Notes under the pieces: model-generated
What the model was told of the DNA's origin: nothing
The model's input: the letters and a program-made list of their open reading frames with translations, nothing else
Database searches by the model: none
Translations under genes and position numbers: made by a program
Assembly: GCA_028702975.1 (NCBI GenBank)
Contig: JAQVNT010000105.1
Span: forward strand, 1 to 6,067
Direction of reading: 5' to 3'
DNA from: Candidatus Delongbacteria bacterium
Lineage (GTDB): Bacteria; UBA4055
Length of the DNA: 6,067 bases
Part shown: in pieces, positions 1-6,067 of the stretch
How the letters are laid out: the number at the start of each line of letters is the position of its first letter
Numbering within the stretch: position 1 is the first letter of the stretch

Positions 1-3000
1 GTATTCGAGGAGCTGATAACGATCGTTTCAAGATCGAAGGGCTCGGTCTATAAATTCGGGGGGGACGCGGTGACTGTCTTTTTCCCTGACAGTGTCACGG
101 AAAAATCAGTGCTTGAGACTGCGATAAAGATGCAGGCGGCGGTCAGGAAGTTCACTAAGATAGAGACCATAGCCGGCGAATGCTCGATCAGCATGAAGAT
201 CGGAATAGACCGCGGACACTCCGCCATAGGCAGGGTCGGGAACGATATCAAGCAGTATTTTATTGCCGGAGACACGCTTGACGGCGCCTGCGACTGCGAG
301 CATCACGCGGAGCAGGGCGAGATAATCGTGACCGCCGGGGCACGGGCCGAAGGCAGCGTATATGAATTTGAAAAAAGGAACGGTTTTTTCAAATTGCTGA
401 CGAAAGGACCGCAGAGCGGATCAGAAGCCGCGGGGAAGGTCGGGCCCGGAGCTGATAAAAAATGGTTCGGCGAGTTTATTGACAACGAGCTTGCGGAAAG
501 GGACAGGGCGGGCGCGCTGGAGCACGGGGAACTGAGGAACTGCGCGGTGGTATTTTTGAACTTTTCAGGCATAAGCTACGGAAAAGACTTCGATTACGGT
601 CTTCTCAATGAATTTTTCATACTTGCCGCAGCTACCGTAAAAAAATACCAGGGATTTATTAACAAGATAGACATGGGCGACAAGGGTAACAAGATAATCG
701 CGCTTTTCGGAGCGCCGGTCTCGACTGAAAAAAACGAGGAATTCGCGCTCAGAGCTCTTCAGGAGATAAGACAGAACAAGCCTGCAGGAATAGAAATTAA
801 GGCAGGTATAAACAACGGGAACATTTATTTCGGTCTGGTCGGCGCATCGCACAGGCAGGAATTCACTGTCATGGGCAACACGGTCAACTTAAGTGCCCGT
901 CTCATGGCTTCGGCAAAGAAAGACGAGATCATCATTTCGCAACACATCAAGGATAGAGTTCCCGAAGTCGAAACGGGTGAAGAGAGAAAATTAAAGCTTA
1001 AAGGTGTTTCCGGACTTTTCAGCGCTTATGACCTTGTCAGGGTTCTCGAAACAAGAAAAAGCAAAAGATTTAAGCTTATCGGAAGAAAAAGAGAGCTTGA
1101 AGAATATAACGCCGTACTAAAAAAGAAGAAAGCCGTTTTGGTCAATGTAAAAGCCGAAGCCGGACTGGGCAAATCCGTTCTCGTGAACAAACTTTTCGAG
1201 GACAGAAAAAAAGAGACCGAATGCTGCCTTGTCAACTGCCTGTCATACACAAAGAACAACACTTACTATGCGGTCAAGGAATTCATCGCCAAATTCGCCG
1301 GAGTAACGATCTTCGACGGCAAAAAAGAAAAGATAAAAAAGTTAGAGGCTCTGCTCAGGTTCGCGGGGGAAGCCGGGAACACGGATATTTTTGCAGAGTT
1401 CATGTCGTGGAAGGATAAGTCTACAAGCACGAACGATCCGGGGCTTAAGGATTTTTTCACGGAAGTATCTCTGAGCATATTCTCCAGGGTTATGAAGGAA
1501 AGAGGGACCGTCCTTTATCTCGAGGACGCCCACTGGCTCGATCCTGCTTCAGCGGACCTGTTCTTGTCTCTCCTGAATGTTTTTGAGCCTGAGGAATTTC
1601 CCTGCTTCATCCACTTCGTTTACAGGCCGGACAATATGCTCGCTCCGTTCGAAAATTGCGGTTCATCGCATACGCTTGAACTTAATAACCTTGAGTATGA
1701 CGAGGGCAAACAGTTCCTTTTGGAAAAATTCAATCTGACAACAATACCCGCAAAGATCTACGAGCAGATATATCAGAAGACAAAGGGTAACCCTTTCTTT
1801 ATGGAAGAGATACTGCTTGGCCTTAAAAATGACGGCAGTCTGATCCCTGATCGCGAAAGCGGTAATGAAGCCAAAATAGTCGATAAGTTCATGTCGGAGA
1901 GGGACAAGGCTCTGGCGGCTCTGGAAAAGTCTTCGGTAAGATACAGGATCAAACCTTCAATAAAGACGATCAACATACCCGACAATGTGAACGATATAGT
2001 TCTCTCAAGGATAGACAAGCTCGACGAGAACAGTAAAATGATATTGAAGATAGCTTCGGTCATAGGCAGGATATTCCAGTTCGACATTCTTAAACAGCTG
2101 CAGAACCTTAAGGAGATAGCTGACAGGCTCGATATTAAGGACAGCCTCTTCGACCTGACAAAAGTCGATCTGACGATCTTTGAGGAGACGAGCGATAACG
2201 AATATCTGTTCAAGCACGCGATCACCCAGGAGGTGGCTTACGAGACGCTTCTTTTCTCTCTCAGAAGGAAGTACCATTTGAGAATAGCTCAGCTCTATGA
2301 AAAGAACTTCGGAGACAATATATCTTCCGCCTATGAACTCCTGGCATTCCATTACAGGCATACGAACGATAAGGACAAAGCGAGATTTTATCTTCTGAAG
2401 TCGGCAGAGTCGGCAAAGTCAAAATTCAGATTCAAAGAGACTTTCGACTTCCTGAAACTCTACAGGAAATACAAAATGCCTCCTGAAGAGAAGCTGGAAA
2501 GCTATTTTCTTGATTTCGATATATACAGAATAACCGAAAAGCGCGATAAAGCGACCGCCGTCTGCGAGAATATAATGAAGTTTTCTGAAAAGGACGGCCT
2601 TATTTATCAGAAAGCAAAAGTTAGGCAGCTGAATATACTTCAGAGGTCATCTAAGTACGATGAGGCTGTAAAACTTTTCAATTCGTTCGGGAATTTCGTT
2701 AATGCGGATATTAAAACCGCGGCTCTGATAGAAATAGCATTCGTATATTATAGGACTGGCGACCTTGATAAGATGAAAAATATAACGGACATGCTCTCAA
2801 AGGTCGTAAAAAAGACGGGCAGCATGAAATACCTGCTCGATACTGAATGCGCAAAAGGTCTTTATCATTTTGTCAGAAGAGAATTCGGCAAGGCTCTGAA
2901 GAGATATAATAATATGCTGGTACTTGCTGATAAAGGAAAGCTTGTTAACGAGAAGTTTACGGCTCTGAGGAACATTGCGTCAGTTTACGGTCAGCAGGGT

Positions 3001-3741
3001 AATATGGATGAGGCCGAGAAATATTTCGATAAGCTGTTCATCGAGGCTAAAAAGATCCATAATTATGAACTTGTCATGAGCGCGCTCGACGGACTTTCAA
3101 GAGTAAGTTATATTAAAGGTGATTACAGGACATCCGAAAAGAACATTAAGGAAGGCATAAAGCTCGTTGAACGAACGGGAAAACTTCATCTTAAAGAACT
3201 TCTTCTTCAGAGTCTTTTTAATGTTAGGCTCGAACAGGGAAAATACGAAGAAGCTCTGGAGCTGTGCAGTCAGAGGGAGGATGTGCTTAAGAGAACAGGC
3301 GATAAGATCAGAATATCGGTACTTAAAGATAATACTGGTGATGTTTATTTCAGGAAAGCCGATTATAAAACGGCGGTGAAAATCTACAGCGATAACCTTG
3401 AATATTCGCAGAAAATAAATAACATCGAAATGGTCGGTCACAGCTACGGAAACCTCGCTAACTGCTATGCCGAGACAGGCGATGTTAAAAAAAGTATAGA
3501 ATTCTATGAAAAACAGATCGAATATTCAAAAAAGCACAATGATATTCATTCGGAAGGTAAAGCTCTTTATAATCTCGCCTATACTTATTTTGAGGACATG
3601 AAAGATACTAAGCAGGCTGAAGCCGCTGCTCTTAAAGCGGAAGTCATATTCGAAAAGATCAGGTATAAGTTCGGTCTTGACGGGGTAAAAGAACTTTTAA
3701 AAAGAATTGAAGAATTTAAGGCGAAAAAGAAAGAACTTTAG
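1..3741 (+). CDS. Soluble adenylyl cyclase-like protein: tandem class III cyclase, STAND/AAA ATPase, TPR tail (5'-partial)
   Basis: The frame is open from the first base, so the start lies upstream; the in-frame GTG at 70 falls inside the first cyclase domain and is not the start. Codons counted from base 1. Cyclase domain C1 is cut at its N-terminus and runs to about codon 125; YKFGGDA (codons 17-23) carries the second metal-binding Asp (D22). Cyclase domain C2 (about 180-335) has NK at 221-222, EFTVMG at 287-292 and VNLSAR at 295-300, supplying the base-selecting Lys and Thr and the transition-state Asn and Arg. C2 has Asn187 where a metal Asp is usual, so one active site shared between C1 metals and C2 is expected. 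An ATPase domain follows: Walker A AEAGLGKS (385-392), Walker B VLYLED (504-509), STAND GNPFF (596-600), family motif FKHAITQEVAY (737-747). Codons about 775-1240 are TPR/40-residue helical repeats. No membrane segment is visible, so it is probably cytoplasmic. Likely reaction: ATP to cAMP, gated by the ATPase/TPR part. The first metal Asp lies outside the window, so activity cannot be confirmed. Confidence 0.93.
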   Translation, partial: VFEELITIVSRSKGSVYKFGGDAVTVFFPDSVTEKSVLETAIKMQAAVRKFTKIETIAGECSISMKIGIDRGHSAIGRVGNDIKQYFIAGDTLDGACDCEHHAEQGEIIVTAGARAEGSVYEFEKRNGFFKLLTKGPQSGSEAAGKVGPGADKKWFGEFIDNELAERDRAGALEHGELRNCAVVFLNFSGISYGKDFDYGLLNEFFILAAATVKKYQGFINKIDMGDKGNKIIALFGAPVSTEKNEEFALRALQEIRQNKPAGIEIKAGINNGNIYFGLVGASHRQEFTVMGNTVNLSARLMASAKKDEIIISQHIKDRVPEVETGEERKLKLKGVSGLFSAYDLVRVLETRKSKRFKLIGRKRELEEYNAVLKKKKAVLVNVKAEAGLGKSVLVNKLFEDRKKETECCLVNCLSYTKNNTYYAVKEFIAKFAGVTIFDGKKEKIKKLEALLRFAGEAGNTDIFAEFMSWKDKSTSTNDPGLKDFFTEVSLSIFSRVMKERGTVLYLEDAHWLDPASADLFLSLLNVFEPEEFPCFIHFVYRPDNMLAPFENCGSSHTLELNNLEYDEGKQFLLEKFNLTTIPAKIYEQIYQKTKGNPFFMEEILLGLKNDGSLIPDRESGNEAKIVDKFMSERDKALAALEKSSVRYRIKPSIKTINIPDNVNDIVLSRIDKLDENSKMILKIASVIGRIFQFDILKQLQNLKEIADRLDIKDSLFDLTKVDLTIFEETSDNEYLFKHAITQEVAYETLLFSLRRKYHLRIAQLYEKNFGDNISSAYELLAFHYRHTNDKDKARFYLLKSAESAKSKFRFKETFDFLKLYRKYKMPPEEKLESYFLDFDIYRITEKRDKATAVCENIMKFSEKDGLIYQKAKVRQLNILQRSSKYDEAVKLFNSFGNFVNADIKTAALIEIAFVYYRTGDLDKMKNITDMLSKVVKKTGSMKYLLDTECAKGLYHFVRREFGKALKRYNNMLVLADKGKLVNEKFTALRNIASVYGQQGNMDEAEKYFDKLFIEAKKIHNYELVMSALDGLSRVSYIKGDYRTSEKNIKEGIKLVERTGKLHLKELLLQSLFNVRLEQGKYEEALELCSQREDVLKRTGDKIRISVLKDNTGDVYFRKADYKTAVKIYSDNLEYSQKINNIEMVGHSYGNLANCYAETGDVKKSIEFYEKQIEYSKKHNDIHSEGKALYNLAYTYFEDMKDTKQAEAAALKAEVIFEKIRYKFGLDGVKELLKRIEEFKAKKKEL
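365..395. repeat. Perfect 12-bp inverted repeat with 7-nt loop, inside the cyclase gene
   Basis: The left arm AATTTGAAAAAA (365-376) and right arm TTTTTTCAAATT (384-395) are exact reverse complements around the loop GGAACGG (377-383). It lies in coding sequence at the end of cyclase domain C1 (residues FEKRNGFFK). The stem has only one G-C pair, so the RNA hairpin would be weak. The T run lies inside the stem rather than after it, unlike a standard intrinsic terminator. Its role is unknown and it may be incidental. Confidence 0.75.
3400..3527 (+). repeat. 40-codon TPR-type repeat unit with a conserved 8-bp core
   Basis: GAATATTC occurs at 3400-3407 and again at 3520-3527, exactly 120 nt apart and in the same frame. 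It encodes part of LEYS in the first copy and IEYS in the second. The spacing matches the 40-residue period of the extended TPR repeats seen in LGN or kinesin-light-chain-like proteins. It marks two neighbouring units near the C-terminus of the cyclase. Most of the rest of the two units has diverged in DNA sequence, so the relationship is old. Confidence 0.5.
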
Positions 3742-3762
3742 TATATTTGGTTCGTAACAGAA

Positions 3763-3784
3763 AAGGAAATCACAGTGAAAGGAG
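3763..3784 (+). promoter_or_regulatory. Two candidate ribosome binding sites that decide the lipoprotein start
   Basis: AAGGA at 3763-3767 lies 7 nt before a GTG at 3775. AAGGAG at 3779-3784 is the better match to the anti-Shine-Dalgarno sequence but lies 11 nt before an in-frame ATG at 3796. Both starts give a workable lipoprotein signal peptide, so the choice is close to even. Confidence 0.5.
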
Positions 3785-4305
3785 ATCGTAAAAATATGAA
3801 ATGTACCCTCACAGCAATCGTATTATTAGTTATTCTTGCCGGATGTTCGGCCTTCAGGCCAGCGGTCGGCGATCCTGTTGCAGGAGACGAAAGTGTTAAG
3901 AGAACAGAGGCGGTCGAAGCCGATCCCGTAAAGATGAACGATAAGATCATCGTAAGCAGGGAGATAAAGTCAACCCATGCGGATAAAATATCATTTTCCA
4001 TATCTGATCTCGAAGTTGTTGAAAAGAACAACGGCGTGTTGATCAGTCTTAATTATAAGGGCGACGATCCGAACTCGAACATTTCTTCATTTTTTTCCGG
4101 AGACAGTTTTTTCAACATAAGTTTCTACAAAGGTAAATTTTCCGATTCGATAAAAAATTATGTTTATAACAAGTCGGTAGTGAGGAGCGTAAAATTCTTT
4201 GAGTTCGGCGATTCTGTTCAGATAACTTTGAGGCTAAAGAAGGATTACAATTCATCCAACATTACTTCAGGTAAAGGCAAAATAATTATTTCAGTTTACA
4301 ATTAA
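3775..4305 (+). CDS. Small lipoprotein of unrecognised family, possibly AMIN-like C-terminus
   Basis: I do not recognise the family with certainty. The N-terminus is a signal peptide with a hydrophobic core (TAIVLLVILAGC) and lipobox LAGC. The lipidated Cys is residue 24 from the GTG at 3775 or residue 17 from the ATG at 3796. Ser follows the Cys, so by the E. coli +2 rule it would go to the outer membrane. Residues about 30-65 are charged and look like a flexible linker. From about residue 70 to the end (ISDLEVVE to IIISVYN) the sequence alternates hydrophobic and polar residues as in a beta sandwich. The pattern, including VVRSVKFFEF then VQITLRL and a closing strand, is reminiscent of AMIN domains, which target proteins to the envelope or peptidoglycan. 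That match is a visual impression only. It begins 33 nt after the cyclase stop with no visible terminator between them, and ends 12 nt before the TPR gene, so it is probably cotranscribed with the latter. Confidence 0.85.
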   Translation: MKGDRKNMKCTLTAIVLLVILAGCSAFRPAVGDPVAGDESVKRTEAVEADPVKMNDKIIVSREIKSTHADKISFSISDLEVVEKNNGVLISLNYKGDDPNSNISSFFSGDSFFNISFYKGKFSDSIKNYVYNKSVVRSVKFFEFGDSVQITLRLKKDYNSSNITSGKGKIIISVYN

Positions 4306-4309
4306 GGTG
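4304..4309 (+). promoter_or_regulatory. Ribosome binding site of the TPR gene, overlapping the upstream stop codon
   Basis: AAGGTG begins within the TAA stop (4303-4305) of the lipoprotein gene and lies 8 nt before the ATG at 4318. The overlap favours translational coupling. It supports 4318 over the nearby in-frame ATGs at 4324 and 4327. Confidence 0.55.
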
Positions 4310-4317
4310 CGGTTCAG

Positions 4318-5718
4318 ATGAAAATGATGCGTTTTATGTTAATATTTCTCCTTTCGGCTAACACCCTGTTCTCCTTCACGAAAAAAGAATACGGAAATTA
4401 CGACCAGTTCGCGGCAAGGTATTTTCTGAACGCGCTTTACTATGAGCATGTCGGTAGTGCGGAGAGGTCTGAAGAGAACCTCCGGATCGCTTATCTAAAA
4501 TCGAACAGCGATGTTTTAAAACTTAATCTATCCGTCAGGAATCTGATCTCCGGTAAAAAGGACGAGGGCTATGCCGCGCTTAAAGAGCTTTACGATTCAG
4601 GCCATAACCTGGGAAGATTCGGCATATACCTTTATCTCAGCCTCAAAAAAGGCGATCCTCAAACCTATGATCTGCTCGACAGGGTCATAAACGATCTCAA
4701 CAAGCTTGGCGAGACCGAAACCGCCGCCGAGGTCATCAGGCAGAAAATGACAGACAGAATGTATCTGTTCGAAAATGCGGATGATTTTATTGATTTCTAT
4801 AATGAGATCTATCCCGACGAGTTAAGCAGGAACTACGAATATTTTTTTAAGAGCGTAATGGTTCAGATACAGTCAAGAATAAAAAAAGACAATTCAGCCG
4901 TGAAAAAGATGATCGACGAACTGGAAGACAGGCACGGAGAGCTGCCGTATTTATTTTACAGAATAGCATTCTCGGGTTATCTTGAGAATAAAGATCTTGA
5001 GAAAGCAAAACTGGTACTGGATAAAATGGTCAGGTATAATTACGGCGAGCCCGGATATTATTATGACAGGGCGACATACTACGCCGAAGCGGAGAAATTG
5101 GACACCGCCAGAAATATTCTGCTTGAAGGAATAAGGCTGTCAAAAGACACAACACTGAGGATGAAACTCGGTTCGGTCTATCTTTCGCTTAAAGATCCGG
5201 AGAGAGCAGGAAAAGTTTTTGACGATATTGTCAGCGACAACCCCGAAAGCGATATGATCCGCGAAATGATCTCTAACGAGTATGCTAAGTCGGGCTATGA
5301 AGACGAAGCGGTCTTGTTCTTTGAAAAAGCTTTAGAAAAATTCCCCGATGATCCTGAATTACTCAACAATTACTCATACCTGCTTGCAGAAAAAGGTACT
5401 GAACTTGAAAAAGCGCTGGAGATGGCCGACAAGGCCGTGAAGCTTAAAGAGACCAGCATTACTTTTTTAGACACAAAGGCATGGGCGCTTTTCAGGCTGG
5501 ACAGGTACGATGAGGCCGAGAAGATCATGGATGCTATATTTGCGGATGAAGAATCGTACTATCACCAGAGTTCCGAAGAACTTTTCGATCATTATGTCGA
5601 AATTAAAAAAGCACTGAATAAAACTGAGGATCTTGCAAACATCTCAATAAACAGGACTGCCGTGATCTTAGCTGACATAATTCTCCAGAGTTCATATCTT
5701 TTACAGGCGGGGTTTTAA
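4318..5718 (+). CDS. Exported TPR-repeat protein of the type encoded beside lolB/DUF4292 genes
   Basis: The 466-residue product starts with a Sec-type signal peptide: Met-Lys-Met-Met-Arg, then a hydrophobic stretch to about residue 18, with possible cleavage after Ser19. There is no lipobox Cys, so the mature protein is predicted to be periplasmic or surface-associated. The rest is mostly helical TPR repeats, weak up to about residue 220 and clearer from about 230 to 430. The strongest family signature is LNNYSYLLAEKG (residues 349-360) followed by DTKAWALFRLDRYDEAEKI (385-403). This paired motif is typical of TPR proteins encoded just upstream of lolB in proteobacteria and of DUF4292 lipoproteins in Bacteroidetes. 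The role is presumably protein-protein interaction in envelope assembly; no enzymatic motif is visible. The last 20 or so residues are hydrophobic and do not look like a TPR. The stop overlaps the next start by 1 nt, indicating coupled translation with the downstream lipoprotein. Confidence 0.93.
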   Translation: MKMMRFMLIFLLSANTLFSFTKKEYGNYDQFAARYFLNALYYEHVGSAERSEENLRIAYLKSNSDVLKLNLSVRNLISGKKDEGYAALKELYDSGHNLGRFGIYLYLSLKKGDPQTYDLLDRVINDLNKLGETETAAEVIRQKMTDRMYLFENADDFIDFYNEIYPDELSRNYEYFFKSVMVQIQSRIKKDNSAVKKMIDELEDRHGELPYLFYRIAFSGYLENKDLEKAKLVLDKMVRYNYGEPGYYYDRATYYAEAEKLDTARNILLEGIRLSKDTTLRMKLGSVYLSLKDPERAGKVFDDIVSDNPESDMIREMISNEYAKSGYEDEAVLFFEKALEKFPDDPELLNNYSYLLAEKGTELEKALEMADKAVKLKETSITFLDTKAWALFRLDRYDEAEKIMDAIFADEESYYHQSSEELFDHYVEIKKALNKTEDLANISINRTAVILADIILQSSYLLQAGF

Positions 5719-6067
5719 TGAGGTTAAAATGCCTTTATATAGCCCTTTCTGCAGTCATTCTGAGTTCATGCGTATCAACAAAAACAGCTCACAAGAGTTA
5801 CGACCTTATAAATATCGATATTGAGACTGTCTCGGATAAACTTAGTAATGATCGGAAGTATCTAAGATCACTGTCGGGCAGGTTTGATTTCTCATATTCG
5901 ACCGCGTCTGAAAGGAAACAGTCTTCGGCTTATATCTTCATGACCGCACAGGATACTCTGTACCTCGAGATCAAAGGTGTCGTGGGAGAGACCGAGGCGG
6001 TGCTTTTCTTTGACAAGGATTCCTTGAAAGCAGATAATTACATGGACAATATTAAGATCAGAGATAA
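5718..6067 (+). CDS. LolB/DUF4292-like outer-membrane lipoprotein (3'-partial)
   Basis: The ATG at 5718 overlaps the TAA of the TPR gene (TAATG), and the frame stays open to the window end (116 codons). The N-terminus MRLKCLYIALSAVILSSC is a lipoprotein signal peptide with lipobox LSSC, Cys18 at 5769-5771. Val follows the Cys, consistent with outer-membrane sorting under the E. coli rule. After a polar stretch comes a beta-strand-rich segment: LSGRFDFSYS, a run that includes SSAYIF, DTLYLEIKGVVGETEAVLFF, then DKDSLKADNY. This resembles the start of the LolA/LolB-like fold, particularly DUF4292, where strands carry a description such as modified, 'does it act on the lipoprotein', then a 'KDS' turn. 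LolB receives lipoproteins from LolA and inserts them into the outer membrane; whether this protein does so is inference. The upstream TPR neighbour strengthens the call. GGCGGGG (5706-5712) is a weak ribosome binding site, so translation probably depends on coupling. Confidence 0.82.
   Translation, partial: MRLKCLYIALSAVILSSCVSTKTAHKSYDLINIDIETVSDKLSNDRKYLRSLSGRFDFSYSTASERKQSSAYIFMTAQDTLYLEIKGVVGETEAVLFFDKDSLKADNYMDNIKIRD

Noticed and set aside
70..72. GTG as the start of the cyclase gene
   Set aside because: The same frame is open to base 1 and encodes the conserved YKFGGDA cyclase motif just before it, so the gene begins upstream of the window.
1153..1176. Degenerate Walker A (AEAGLGKS) as a sign of a dead ATPase
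   Set aside because: Ala at the first position is allowed in the P-loop pattern [AG]-x4-G-K-[ST], and the Lys and Ser are intact along with a good Walker B, so loss of nucleotide binding is not supported.
1221..1418. Plus-strand overlapping frame of 65 codons
   Set aside because: It lies inside the ATPase domain in another frame, its product has no recognisable family and is rich in Arg/Gln/His, and no convincing ribosome binding site precedes it.
1773..2225. Minus-strand open frame of 150 codons
   Set aside because: It lies antisense to the ATPase part of the cyclase gene, has a Ser/Leu/Ile-rich composition with no recognisable domain, and is explained as a shadow. The same applies to the minus-strand frames at 2005-2361, 3097-3441 and 565-852.
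3742..3774. Terminator or promoter in the gap between the cyclase and lipoprotein genes
   Set aside because: The 33-nt gap has no inverted repeat with a T run and no convincing -35/-10 pair.
4280..4291. 12-nt perfect palindrome AAATAATTATTT
   Set aside because: It has no loop, is entirely A/T, and lies in the Lys/Ile/Ser codons at the end of a gene, so chance is the simplest explanation.
1..6067. CRISPR arrays, tRNA/rRNA genes, insertion sequences, riboswitches
   Set aside because: The window is almost wholly protein-coding, and the two gaps (33 and 12 nt) are too short for any of these. No evenly spaced short repeats were seen other than the TPR-coding ones.

Overview
The window is an unbroken, plus-strand, four-gene stretch from what is most likely a diderm (Gram-negative-type) bacterium. 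Two genes encode lipoproteins with clear lipoboxes, one encodes an exported TPR protein, and the last looks like a LolB/DUF4292-type outer-membrane lipoprotein. The TPR-LolB/DUF4292 pairing, the AGG- and ATA-rich codon use and the overall GC in the 40s would suit an FCB-group or related candidate-phylum genome. That placement is inference: no marker gene is present.

Layout: (1) positions 1-3741 hold the 3' part (1246 codons) of a very large cytoplasmic signalling protein with two class III nucleotide cyclase domains, a STAND/AAA-type ATPase domain and a long TPR tail. This is the architecture of mammalian soluble adenylyl cyclase (sAC, ADCY10) and its bacterial relatives. (2) 3775-4305 holds a small lipoprotein of unrecognised family with a beta-rich, possibly AMIN-like C-terminus. 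(3) 4318-5718 holds a secreted or periplasmic TPR protein. (4) 5718 to the window end holds the start of a second lipoprotein, LolB-like/DUF4292-like. The gaps are 33 nt, 12 nt and a 1-nt overlap, and no terminator is visible between genes, so genes 2-4 are almost certainly one transcription unit and gene 1 may belong to it.

Functionally there are two halves: a probable cAMP-producing sensor/ATPase, and an envelope module (two lipoproteins and an exported TPR protein) plausibly concerned with outer-membrane lipoprotein handling or cell-envelope assembly. Nothing in the sequence proves that they work together.

The most interesting points are the sAC-like division of catalytic residues between the two cyclase domains, with substitution at the position that I recall binds bicarbonate in sAC; a perfect 12-bp inverted repeat inside the coding region at 365-395; and a drop in GC from about 55% to about 36% along gene 1. 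I see no mobile element, CRISPR array, RNA gene or defence system, and no clearly novel system.
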